Of a DNA stretch of 64,000 nucleotides, positions 12,320 through 22,738 are shown one piece after another (positions within the stretch are counted from its first letter, which is position 1; every line of letters starts with the position of its first letter). Source of the stretch: Paraphoma chrysanthemicola (Eukaryota; Ascomycota; Dothideomycetes; Pleosporales; Phaeosphaeriaceae); assembly GCA_020744225.1 (NCBI GenBank), contig JAGMWG010000024.1, forward strand, positions 248,001 to 312,000, in the 5' to 3' direction. Under the pieces are notes generated by a model. It did no database searches, had not been told where the DNA came from, and saw only the letters and a program-made list of their open reading frames with translations. The translations under genes and the position numbers were made by a program.

Positions 12320-13198
12320 GGTGGTAGCACACAGCAACTCAATCGATGGCGTCAGTTGCTGGTAGTGACCAATATTGCAAGGTGGTGATATGCTACCCCA
12401 AGCTCATGAGGTTGAATTTTGTGGTCTTGGAGATTCTCGGATGGAGATGCGAATGTGGTTCATGGGCCGAGGCTAACGGCTCCACTCTCACCGTTCTACC
12501 TCCTTCACTTCTATGTAGTAGGCGTCATAGCTTGGCAAGGGTCTTTCTCTGTGCACTTTTGGACTATTTACTTTGCACCGGCATAGTTCATGTTTGGGCG
12601 GCATACGAAGAGCTGTAACGAGGACTTTCACGTGCGTGCATTTTGGCCAATCGGAGACGAGTGTCATTTTTAAGGGTAGTCACGACCATGACGCGCTAGT
12701 GACTTAGTGTACCCACTATTCACCTTCTGCCCTACTCCTTGACGATTCTGATGAGGCTGCAAACGCTTCGCGCAACAACATGATTCGATATTCATCCGAC
12801 CAATCACTAAAGCTCGGCAATCGGCACTGTCGCCTTCCCATGTTGTCAGGATAGTGCTGGCAAGTGGTAAGACTCCGGTACGAATTTTTTTCGAGTGGGA
12901 CCAAAATAATGTGATGACAAAGGGGCCGGTTACTATTTCAAGCTGGACAATCACCAACCATTCAATGACTAGCTTCAAGTCAAATGAGTCGGTGAGTGGT
13001 GCGCGGTCGGTTAGTACACCCAGCCCCAATTGTTTTAAAGAGATGCCGTGTCTCAATTGGGGGCGTTTCGTCCTACTGTTCAGTGGCTTTCACAAACTAC
13101 TCGGCCAGGCGAACGCTTACAAGTGCCACTTCTGTCTCTGATTCCCAAATCACGCCTCCACACAATCTCATTTTTGCCACCTCTAACCTACCCGGACT
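12320..13198. promoter_or_regulatory. Divergent intergenic region (PHS1 / SDR)
   Basis: About 880 nt between opposing start codons; both promoters are expected here. No coding frame convinced me. A CT-rich stretch, common just upstream of fungal starts, precedes 13199. Confidence 0.4.
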
Positions 13199-14230
13199 AT
13201 GTCTGAACCTACCCTGGAAGTTGCACCAGGGGTGTCTCTCCCGCCAGACGCAGGTATCGGTTTCGTAGGATACGACAACCTTCGTGCCAATATATACCCA
13301 GCCATCGATGTCTCCAAGACCAGCGCCCTCCAACAGCCCGGTAAGGTCGTGCTGATCACCGGCGCGGGACGTGGCATTGGGCGATCCATGGCCATTCAAT
13401 ACGCACTCGCAAACGTCTCCACCATCATCATCTCTGCGCGCACTGCGTCTGAGCTCGACGAAGTGCAAGCCCGGCTTCAAGAAGTGAACCCCCGCGTCCA
13501 AGTCTGGAAAGAGGTCTTCAGCGTCTTGGACCATGGCGCCGTCAAAGACCTGGCGAAACGAGTCACCGAGGAATTGGGCAGGCTGGATATTCTCATCAAC
13601 AATGCCGGCATGTCTCGTGACTGGACTCCAACGCACGAGATTGATCCAGAAGATTACTGGAATGTCATGGAACTCAATGTTCGCGGACCGATACTACTCA
13701 CGCACGCATTCTTGCCGCTGTTGCTCAAGACTGCAGAAACGAATTCTGTACACGTAAACCTCATCAACGTCACGTCCATTGGGGCCATTACGGTGTCTCC
13801 TGGCGGCGGTCCGTACGGTATCTCGAAGCTCGCACTGCAGAGGCAATGCGAGTTTCTGGGCATCGAATATGGTGCGAAGGGATTGAATGTTGTGGGCATA
13901 CATCCTGGAGTAGTGGAGACAAAATTAGCCAAGGAGGTTAAAGCCCTCGCAAGTCGTAAGTGAAGTGTTGTACTGGGTGCTGCGGAGACATTATTGATTC
14001 GTGCAGTAATGACCGATGGACCGGATCTTTCTGGCGGCTTTGTAGTGTGGCTAAGTGCTGCAGACAGGAGCTGGTTGAACGGACGGTGAGTTCCGAATCT
14101 GAATCGTCGAAGTGGGCAACACTAATCCATACGCAGCTATGTGAGCGCGACATGGGACGTTGATGCGCTGGAGAAGAAGCGGAGTGAGATTGTAGAAGGC
14201 GATCAGCTGAAGATGAAGATGGTTGTTTGA
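13199..14230 (+). CDS. Classical short-chain dehydrogenase/reductase
   Basis: NAD(P)-dependent oxidoreductase of the classical SDR family. Exons 13199..13955, 14007..14085 and 14137..14230, 309 aa, with two 51-nt introns. Motifs in order: cofactor loop TGAGRGIG, NNAG in beta-4, catalytic Ser in VTSIGA, and YGISK (Tyr/Lys). An N-terminal extension of about 45 residues precedes the Rossmann fold. The last exons encode the substrate-side C-terminus, including DLSGGFVVWLSA. Substrate unknown; neighbours give no pathway clue. Confidence 0.88.
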
Positions 14231-14861
14231 AAATAAGCTGGGAAAAGCTGAAGCGGCACAAGAAAGAGTCTACTGTATGATTATGTAAAAGAAGCAGCAG
14301 TCGTAATCAGGCTGGTGATTTCACATTGCGCGCACCTTAGCTACTTGGAGACTAGCATTACTTTTAACCGCTCACTTGCATATAAGCGGGCGACCAGGAT
14401 ATAAGTGTATCATCCACTTGCATATGTGGTAGGTAGCCCGAGGTAGTCGCGGCTACAACATGCTAGTGAAGTGGCATCTCTACGCAGCGCTGTAGATCTC
14501 AACACCTGTAAGATGGCCGGACAGATGCCGGTATTCTTAATCACGTTATGAATTAACACACTAATACATCTTCACGATGATATCGCATCTGTCAGACAAG
14601 TTGGATGGTTTAACCACTTGGGTAGTTTACTCCAGGTTACGCCCGAAGGATCAGAAGCTATACGCCCGGCGCCTACATTAGCGCAGCGCAGCACTCGGAT
14701 ACTGAAGTCGGACTATCCGAGCATCGGATCCGGCAAGAATACAGTCAGCTTACCGAGCGGTACGAAAGCTGGCTAGACACAATACACAAGTATACAAGTC
14801 TGAGATTCTCACAGGAAGATAAACGTCTCGAGTGACTTCAAACTCAGTAGAGTCCGAAATT
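14231..14861. other. Intergenic, no gene seen
   Basis: About 630 nt. A short direct repeat CACTTGCATAT occurs near 14373 and 14416. Otherwise it is the promoter side of the nitroreductase gene. Confidence 0.4.
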
Positions 14862-15673
14862 ATGGCTTCATCTACATCCTTCCTCGACGCCATAGCGATT
14901 CGTCGCTCCGTCTACAACCTAAAAAATACCTCTCCAGTGTCTCAGGAGCGCATCACTGAAATTGTGCACGAAGCAGTCAAATATTGCCCGTCGGCATGTA
15001 CGTCTTCTCCAAGTCTCCGTGACCGTCGCCGAGACCTCACCATTACAGACTGTATCAGCAGCCAACAACTACTAACCACCTGATAGTCAACATCCGCAGT
15101 ACCCGCTGCATCATCCTCTTCGGCTCGTCGCACGCCGCACTCTGGGACCATGCAGCAGAAGTAACACCCGCTTCTGCGTCCAAGGAAGTTTACGACCTGC
15201 TCGTTCCGCGCATTGGATTGTTTCGCGCCGCTTATGGAACTGTAACATCCTCTTTCACTTGAGTTTTGGCGGTTTCTAACTCACTCAGATTCTCTTCTTC
15301 GACGACCCCGCCACAATCTCTAACGTCCCTGCTCCTTTTCATCCTTTCTTCACGCAGTATCCCGAGATCCACGACCACGCTGCTGGAATGTTGCAATTCG
15401 CTGTCTGGACGGCGCTCGCTGCGGAGGGACTGGGGTGTAATCTGCAGCATTACCAGCCGATGATTACACCGTGGGCGAAGAAGACTTTGTAAGTACAAAT
15501 AAGTGGGGAGGATGGTCTGCTACCATGCTGATTAGAGTAGCGACGTGCCCGAGCAATGGAAGTTGACGGCACAATTGGTGTTTGGGGAAATGGTGGATGG
15601 GCCTGGGCCAGAGAAAGAGAGGACAGGATTGGACGAGGCAGTCAAGGTGTTTGGAGGCAGTAAAGAGGAATGA
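14862..15673 (+). CDS. Small nitroreductase family protein (Frm2/Hbn1-like)
   Basis: FMN-dependent oxidoreductase of the fungal nitroreductase type, which reduces nitro-aromatics and is linked to fatty-acid signalling and redox stress in yeast. Four exons, 14862..14997, 15087..15241, 15289..15488 and 15541..15673, give 207 aa, the usual length for Frm2/Hbn1. The N-terminal FLDAIAIRRSVYNL is the classic FMN-phosphate-binding RRS motif, and AAGMLQFAVWTALAAEGLGCNLQHY is the conserved central helix. A frame-extending GTG at 14832 is not needed; the ATG at 14862 fits. Confidence 0.88.
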
Positions 15674-16580
15674 AGCCAATTTAGATGCTAGTAAGCGATC
15701 AATCAAATCTCTAATTGAACGTGTCGAGTTAAGAGAGGACTACGGGGGCCTGCTCTTCCGGTGCAAAAGCCAGCTGTGTTTCGTAAAAGCATCTCAAATG
15801 AAACTCCTAGCTGAACATCCCCTGAACCGCAAGTTCAGGTCGATTTCTTGAAATAAGGAGGAGCCTGCACAATAAATGCAGGACGCACTCCGGACGAGGC
15901 AGAGTTACTCACGGGCTGATACAAAGGGCCGAAGAGCACCAATGAGTCTTTGTTGGAGCTGAAGTGTGCCGTAATTCGCTATGAGACATGCGTGAGCCTT
16001 CTCGTATGTAAAGTGGCTGTGCAACCCCTTCCCTTATCATACCCCGCCACACCACCACCACGCTCACGAGAGTTTTGCCTTTGTCAACTTTGCAAATGAC
16101 CTGTCGAGACAGCCGTAGAGGCAGTGCTTTGACTTAGTAGGCTGATCTGACGAATGTAGCCATGATTACCGACGAGATTACAGAGGTGCAGGAATTGGTG
16201 CTAGCCACGTCGCGTGCTGCTGTCGATCGCGAGAAGAACACGCCGTTGCGAGAAGAATTCCTGAACGCTCTTCGTGTTCACAATATGACTGCCTGTTTCT
16301 CATGGTTGTGTAAGCCGTATTGCAGCGACAGCGGCAAGGCTGTCTCGAAGCTGCGAGTCCAGCCGAGTTACGTGGTGGCGGCGCAGCGTTGTCGCGAGAC
16401 ACCGGAACGCCGCCCCGTTCGTCAGCGGATCATCACGAAACTTGCTCACCGGAGCAATGCATCCTCCGAACCGATGACGTCGCCCCATCTACAAATGCAC
16501 CCCTTCCCCGTACAACTGCCTTCACTACAAACCACAGATTTCCATCAAGCGGAAGAATACCACAAGAAATACACACCACC
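15674..16580. other. Intergenic with one unsupported frame
   Basis: About 900 nt. An ATG-initiated frame from 16162 reads 232 codons but overlaps the RING gene in another phase, and its second half is Pro/Arg/Ser-rich, typical of a shadow frame. Its first 50 codons look plausible but have no splice or domain support. Confidence 0.4.
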
Positions 16581-17006
16581 ATGTTACAACTCGACATCCC
16601 CGCCTCGCCCACGCGCGACGCCTACATCAATGAACGACTTACGCCCTCGCCCGCCTCCGACGAGAAGGCGTGCCCCATCTGTTATGGCGACTGGAATGCC
16701 GACAAAGAGCCCATCATCCGCTCGCACTGCAACCACACCTTCCATCGCGAGTGCTTTGTCGCATGGCTCGGCAAGGAGGACGTCAATAGCGCCAACTCAT
16801 GTCCGAGCTGTCGCGCCGTGTGCTTCCCCAAAGTCGAGCACAAGAAAGAGACCGGATTGACCCTGGACATGTCGTTCCTATTCAACACCATGCGATCAGA
16901 TTACGTTACTCGCTTGCCCGCTCCTGCCGAGCGTGTGAAGAGAGTGATTGTGAGCGACGACGAGATGATGCGCATGGCCTTCGGTGATGATTTGGATGCG
17001 GACTGA
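16581..17006 (+). CDS. RING-H2 zinc finger protein (candidate E3 ubiquitin ligase)
   Basis: 141-aa, intron-less protein with one RING-H2 domain at about residues 31-78: CPIC, then HCNHTFHREC, then CPSC, giving the C3H2C3 ligand set. Such domains recruit ubiquitin-charged E2 enzymes. The ATG at 16581 sits in a good context (CACCACC before it). The C-terminal part is acidic and has no second domain. It shares CPxCRAVxF after the last ligand pair with the RING gene ending at 24788, suggesting the two belong to one fungal RING subfamily. Confidence 0.82.
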   Translation: MLQLDIPASPTRDAYINERLTPSPASDEKACPICYGDWNADKEPIIRSHCNHTFHRECFVAWLGKEDVNSANSCPSCRAVCFPKVEHKKETGLTLDMSFLFNTMRSDYVTRLPAPAERVKRVIVSDDEMMRMAFGDDLDAD

Positions 17007-17827
17007 GAGGATCACGTGCTCCCACGAAACACCAATTCGGCCGCGACCAACATTACGGCCAACATCACGACTTCGACGAAACAGAAGTGACGGAGCATCC
17101 AGTTTGACGAGCCGTGTGTCTGTCACCGCAACTTCACCTGCGGGTCGACACACGTTTCGGCACAACTGGCTGCTGCGCTCCGGCCTACGACGAGCCAATT
17201 TCGCGCAGTCAAGGACGACTTATAAGAGATGAAGAGATGCCTTTTTCTGACGCCGTGCCAACTTTCACGGTCGAACGATCTCATGCGACACGACCATTTC
17301 ACGACACTACAAGGCACGACCTGACCGCATGAACGCGGATGTGGATTGCGGAGCTTCCAATTAGACTTAATGTGCATCCAAAGCATGCGAGAACTGCTGC
17401 AGCTGTATCATAGTTCCATATATAGATTAGAACATATATTCTTCCACACATCGTCTCCCTCTGGTCCGATTTTAGCATGATCGCTCTTGGAGGCTGCCGC
17501 ATACTTCATACCAATCCACCGCCATCTCTTTCAGGCCTGGGTGGTGTAGGTGCGTCAAGGGATGCAAAGTACTTTTCCCTTGAGTGGGTTTGCCAAGTGG
17601 ACAGAACAAAGAACATTGTCGCGCGCCCTTCAGTCCGCTTTGTTCCACCTTCGCAAGACAGTGGCTCAGGCACCGGCATTGTTGTCTCATGCACGACGTT
17701 GTTTCAACATTCAGCAGCATTCACTTCTGGGATACGTCGCTTGGTTGAACATCATCAGGTCAAATCTTAACCACCAATTCACCGACTGACCCAATCGAAT
17801 TGCACAAGCTTGTAAAGTGAGTGGGAC
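17007..17827. other. Intergenic, no gene seen
   Basis: About 820 nt between the RING and CCCH genes. Frames up to 97 codons on both strands lack any recognisable features. Confidence 0.45.
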
Positions 17828-19054
17828 ATGGCCAGACACACACAATTTAAGACTGTGAAGACTCCGTCCAACAAAGAGGCGAGCATTCCAAAGCTAGCAG
17901 AAAATGCAACCTCTGTCACCACGGTCGGCTCTATCGTCGACACCGAGCCTTGCACTCGTAATTCGGTAACGATGCCCACAACAAGCCCTGCCCAAGCTGT
18001 GACAGAAAAGGTAGAAGACCTCATCGACTATGACGATCACGACCTCGAAGCTCCCAACGACACGACCAGCAGCCCAAGCTCCCACGAAACCACCGTCGAT
18101 GAGGAAGATCTTGATAGTAACGATGATACTATCCCCACCCCAGGCCACACACAACCACAACACGTCCAACAACCCGAGCTGGATGCTGAGACAAGCGATT
18201 CAGTCTACGAACAGGCCAAGGCAGGCATGGCATGGAGCACCTCTGCCCTGCTGACCCACACCCCCGAAATCGCATCCGCTCTTGGCCTCAATAAGATCGG
18301 CGACGGGACTTCCGTGGAAGTCACAGCCAACCGTGTCACTTATGAAGTAACTTGGAAGATCATCAGCATCGAGGCAGCTCCGGCTATCGTTAATGCCAAT
18401 GTCTTAAACCCGACGTCAAATGGTGACCATGTAGACCAAGCATCTGCAACGAATGCGCTGCCACAACAGAGCATCATCCCGGATGATCACGTAGAACAAA
18501 CGTCTACACCAAAGCCACCACCAACACAGAGCATCATACCGGACAAACACGTACATCAACCACCCGCATTGAATCCGCCTCAGAAAAAGAACATCATCCA
18601 CATACCGTCCGCGCCAAAGTGCAAGTTCGGCCGTTTTTGCACCAAAAGATCCTGCTGTCCGTACTCACACAGCGTAGGGCCCAAATTGTGCACTTTCGTG
18701 AACACCGCACAAGGATGCACTCAAGGCGCTGCATGCGAGTTTAGCCATGAAGCTACAGGCGTGAGATGTACACGCAGTGTGATGAGGAGGGCATGCGCGA
18801 ATGGGTCTGGGTGTGGATTCAAGCATGCGGACGATGGGGTGCTGATCGGAGGCATGGCGCCAGCCATTGCACTGACGGGACTGAGCGGAGTGAAAAGGAG
18901 GAGAGAGGAGGATGATGGGGCGGTCAGGAAGAAGATGAGAGGTGGTGGAGAGGGTGGGGTGCGCGATGGAAGGATGTCTCGTGGGAGAGGGCGTGGGAGG
19001 GGCAGAGGACGAGGTGGTAGGGGCACGAGGGGCTCTAGATCGAGGGCACGCTAA
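17828..19054 (+). CDS. Triple CCCH zinc finger protein with RG-rich tail
   Basis: Likely RNA-binding protein, 408 aa, single exon. The first 150 residues are acidic and disordered. Residues about 197-260 hold three imperfect copies of a roughly 22-residue unit built around QSIIPDxHV. Three CCCH fingers follow (residues about 265-333): C-x5-C-x5-C-x3-H, then two C-x8-C-x5-C-x3-H. The C-terminus has a basic KRRREED/KKMR segment, a probable nuclear signal, and a run of RG/RGG repeats, which commonly bind RNA and are arginine-methylated. No exact orthologue recognised. Confidence 0.82.
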   Translation: MARHTQFKTVKTPSNKEASIPKLAENATSVTTVGSIVDTEPCTRNSVTMPTTSPAQAVTEKVEDLIDYDDHDLEAPNDTTSSPSSHETTVDEEDLDSNDDTIPTPGHTQPQHVQQPELDAETSDSVYEQAKAGMAWSTSALLTHTPEIASALGLNKIGDGTSVEVTANRVTYEVTWKIISIEAAPAIVNANVLNPTSNGDHVDQASATNALPQQSIIPDDHVEQTSTPKPPPTQSIIPDKHVHQPPALNPPQKKNIIHIPSAPKCKFGRFCTKRSCCPYSHSVGPKLCTFVNTAQGCTQGAACEFSHEATGVRCTRSVMRRACANGSGCGFKHADDGVLIGGMAPAIALTGLSGVKRRREEDDGAVRKKMRGGGEGGVRDGRMSRGRGRGRGRGRGGRGTRGSRSRAR

Positions 19055-19152
19055 GTGGTGCCGCAAGAATGATTGTGCGGTAATTGATAATAGTAGACTG
19101 GACTTAAAAACGAACGCACTTCACATCATGTAACCTATCTCGACAAGTTCCA

Positions 19153-19617
19153 CTACTCAATCTTCTCCACAACACAGGCAGTACCATATGCGCAAGCCGG
19201 AGCGAAGCCCATCAAAACGCTCGTGTCGAACTTCATGGCAACTATCGCGTTGCCGTTGCGTGAGATGCATTCTCCCATCATCCTCTCCACAGCCTGGTCG
19301 CGGGAGGAGTACAGTGACTTGGTGAAGGCCTAATCGGAGGTCAGCCAGGATTACATCTCAATACCTCAGCTCGCTGGGTGAGTCCTGACCTTCAGCTCCC
19401 CTCCAGCGAGTATTTTTCCTGTGCTCCGAAGGCTCGCAGCTGAACCGACTGCGTGCACCGAGAGGCCGTATACTGTGCCGATGACTTTAACGACGCGATA
19501 GCCCGGAAGATCGATCATGGTTGTGACGAGTACGCCGTGTGTATCTGCAAAACAGTGCGATTCTTCGGGGGGCGCGAAGCCTCCCGCTGACTCGTCTTTG
19601 GCTTGTTTGTTTGCCAT
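19153..19617 (-). CDS. YbjQ/UPF0145-like protein
   Basis: 134-aa protein with the fold signature of the YbjQ/UPF0145 (DUF74) family, small pentameric proteins best known from bacteria and sometimes labelled heavy-metal-binding. Exons complement(19153..19329, 19390..19617), 60-nt intron. The family pattern is visible: a strand ending in LPGY, then VVKVIGTVYGLSV, a middle AGGELK, a helix SSRDQAVERMM, and NGNAIVAMKFD (bacterial proteins have GANAV..V.FD). The ATG at 19617 is preferred over one at 19728, because the sequence between is a low-complexity AGGTTGTAG-like repeat that looks untranslated. Function unknown. Confidence 0.75.
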
Positions 19618-20320
19618 TCTTGGTGCAGGTAGGTAGTGGGCACAGGTTGTAGATGCAGGTTGTAGGTACAGGCGATGGGTATAGGTAGTAATCAGAGTTA
19701 GGAAGTGAGGTTGTGTCTTAGAGCTCATCACTATACTCCAGTTCCTTCTGAAATTTCTATCGTTGACTTGTGTGATGCAGGAACAAGATGATCAAGGATA
19801 CTGCGGCCCTCTCAAATGCGAGCAGTTACGAACGAGGCTGATGTGCGATATATTTGCGCTGCTGTCCGCTCTACGTGATCCTCTGCAAATCGGTGCGCCA
19901 TCAAGGCCGGGTGATCTCAGGACCGTCATTCATTGACAGTCTTCCAGCATTCGCGGCCTGAGTGCGTGAGAGAGATGGGCGAAGTGGGACAGCATATCCA
20001 CCCTATCTCATTCACGGGCTTGGATGCGATTGCTGTTGTAGCAATAAAGACAGCCTTGATGCAATAGCCTAAAGGCCCTTAATGTGTTATTAAGGTCATA
20101 CTGCAGACCTAAATGTGTGCGAAGGCATGCGGGATTGTCCTACGGAGATGTCAAGGTGTGGAGGATGAAGTGTGGAGTGGTGGCTATTTGGGCTAGTGGG
20201 TGTTCGTGCTGCGCAAATTCAGCGAGCTGTCCTTCCCGGAACATTTCCACCATTCCCTTCCATTCTCAGATCAATCGCCATCTTCGCCACTTCTCGCACA
20301 TGCCCCTGGATGTTCCAATA
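19618..20320. other. Intergenic with a relic repeat
   Basis: About 700 nt. Positions 19620-19680 carry imperfect AGGTTGTAG/AGGTACAGG repeats. Positions about 20041-20147 hold one copy of a diverged repeat whose partner lies at 24692-24795. Confidence 0.5.
20041..20147 (+). repeat. Diverged direct repeat, copy A
   Basis: By-eye alignment with 24692..24795 shows roughly two-thirds identity with few gaps (shared blocks AGACA.CCTTG.TGCA.TAGCCT and TCCTAC/TTCTAC near the end). Copy B covers the 3' flank and last codons of the tail-anchored RING gene, so copy A may be the relic of a lost RING paralogue's 3' end. Confidence 0.5.
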
Positions 20321-22163
20321 TCAGTTCGCCCATTTCGAGAAGACCTGCCTGGTTGCCTTTCCCTTGAAATACAAGACAACTCCAAACAACCCAAACAGTC
20401 CCATTATGCCGGACAAAATGCCAAATGTGCTCGCCGCACCAATGGCATTGATATAGTCAACAGTATGATACGAGATGCCGAAGCTCACCAAACCTCTAGT
20501 GACTGGGATCACTACCATGATTGCACCAGCACGCGCGGGATGCGCATCGAGAAGATATGTCGTGCCGACCGTGCTGGCAGCCAGTAGCAGGAATAGCCAG
20601 ATGTTGACGGTGAAGGCCAGAGCAAACCAGTGGTACTTTTCTGGATACTGGAGCGCGAAGCCGAAAATGATCGTCATCATGATGCATATCAGCAACGGAG
20701 CAATTAGTGGAGGCAGCCGCTGCTCTGGCTCGTGAACACCTCTATTTGACCGAGCGCGTCGTCGAATCAGTGAGTCACTGAACATACCGATGATAGGGAA
20801 GCAGAGTATAGCGACAATGATCTGGCCGATCTGGATGAGCGACACCTCGGTGTTGGCCCAATTGTACGGCGGAGAAACCAGGGCGGTTCCGTACGTTATC
20901 TGGATACAGACATCCGTGCCCTGGAAGAAGCCGTTCATGAGTGTCACCCACAGGACATGAGGGAAGAACCAGATCTCAAACATCTGCTTCCAGGTAAGAA
21001 TTGCCTTGGTGAAGTCAGGCTTGATGACGAAGATGCGCATGTCGGACTTCCAGGTGCGAGACTCGAAATGCTCCGTGTCGAGCAACCGTTCGCTGAGAGT
21101 GGTGAGTGGTTCCGCACGCTCGCCCAGATTCGACGTGGTATCTTGGCGCGCCAAGGGCTCTTCGTGGTCAATGTTGGCATAGTCAGGGGCATGCGTACCC
21201 ATGTACGCTGACAGCGGCCGCGCATAGTCTGTCTCGGGAATGAAAACGAAGGCGAGAACGAAGCACACGCCAGATATGGCAGTGAAGAGCCAGTACCACG
21301 ATCGCCATCCGAGTGCTTCACTCATGTAGGACGACACGATGGTCAAGCTTGAGTTCAGGAGCACCTCGAATGAGGAGAAGAGCTGGAACGTGCGACCACG
21401 TTGATGTAGGAAGAATATATCCTACGAGACTGTTAGGCCCGTGGCTTGTGCATGGAAATGCATTGACTCACCTGAATAATGAGGAGAACCAAGGCCATGC
21501 ATTGGGCAGCTGAGAAAGCTGCGACGCTTCGGGCAGCCAGATGCCATGCAAAGCTCTGGTTGGTCGCGCATAGTATCCCAGAGATGAAGAGGAAGAGAAG
21601 AGACAACAGCAATACTGGTCGTCGGCCGATGGCAATGGCCAGCGGCATGGACACGATGTTGCCCACGCCGAGAAAAAGGGATGGATAAGTTAGTAAGCCC
21701 GAGATTTGAGCTTGGGTAATACCCTCTTTCTCGTAGTCATCGAGGAAGAAGCCAATGAGGGCTCCAAGCGCAGTCACCAGACAAAGTCCCGAAACCGCGT
21801 CTGAAACAGTCAGTTGGGCACAAGGATGCTCAATATGTTTGCGACACTTACAGACGATCAAGATGCCCAGAATGAGGAATTTTCGCGACACGCTCAGGTT
21901 GAGCGGATCTGCTAACAGTCAGCCCTAGATCTGATACTGCCGCGACAAGTCCGCCGAACGTGTTCGAGAATAGTCTCACCTCGTGGGTCAGCAGTCGGGG
22001 CCGGAATGAGGACCGTGGCCTTGCCTACGGTGAGATTTGCGGTTCCATAGAATTCATGGTCCGACATTTGGTTGGCTTGAACTATTGCGCCATGTTTCGA
22101 TATGGAACCCTGGCGTTCTGCTGCGGTATCAGATACACTGGGACTACTTCCTTTAGTGTCCAT
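20321..22163 (-). CDS. MFS transporter, HOL1/DHA1-like
   Basis: Twelve-helix major facilitator, 556 aa, four exons complement(20321..21421, 21472..21800, 21852..21908, 21980..22163) with introns of 50, 51 and 71 nt. The cytosolic N-terminus ends with DPRDPLNLS, the signature of HOL1-like fungal carriers. Helices 1-6 are followed by a long charged loop (about residues 230-300), then the second six-helix half. The loop between helices 2 and 3 is degenerate (IAIGRRP). The substrate is not predictable. It is divergent from a second MFS gene, 575 nt from start to start, so the pair may be co-regulated. Confidence 0.9.
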
Positions 22164-22738
22164 CGTGAATCAGATTGACAGCAACGAGCTAGAGATGCAG
22201 AGCAGACACGGACCTTAAGTACAATCGCTGCTACAAGCAACAAACTTTGTTTTTCTCGCCCATGTCGCTGAGAGACAACCACACATGTGTTGACTTTCGG
22301 TACTGCGTCCAGGTGGCCTGACATGCTAAGACGCAAGTGGCCCCAGAGAGCAATTCCACCGATTGGGCGCTCATCGCGACGGACGTTCTGCTCCGCGGCG
22401 CCCGATGCGCATGAGCGTGAGTCGGTGAGGAGTCGGGCCGTAGTCGGTCCTATGTACCCGCATGACCACGAGCATTGGAAGTTACCCTGGACGAGGATAC
22501 CCAGACATCCGGCGACACTGATGAACATCGCAAAACTTTACGGCTTCATTACGGCGATGATCAATAAGAAGAGATGCTAAGCACATTCTCTGACATTTTA
22601 CCTCCTGAGGCTACCTCAAGAAGTATACATGCACGATGTATATCCTGTTCCCACTTTCCTCAGTCCTTCCGGTGTTTGCGATCTTGAGCTTGCAAAAGCC
22701 ACTGATCTGCGCGTCACGACCCGTCCGCCCCGCCCTTT
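22164..22738. promoter_or_regulatory. Shared promoter region of the divergent MFS pair
   Basis: 575 nt between opposing start codons. No coding frame with support. I could not identify a specific operator. Confidence 0.45.

Noticed and set aside
13199..15673. SDR plus nitroreductase as a metabolite or detoxification cluster
   Set aside because: No backbone enzyme, cytochrome P450 or transporter adjacent; two redox genes side by side is weak evidence.
16162..16860. 232-codon ATG frame before and across the RING gene
   Set aside because: Overlaps the RING domain in another phase and becomes Pro/Arg/Ser-rich there. Its start region alone is not enough to call a gene.
19620..19690. AGGTTGTAG/AGGTACAGG repeats as a possible minisatellite or coding extension
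   Set aside because: Too short and imperfect; best explained as leader sequence of the YbjQ-like gene.
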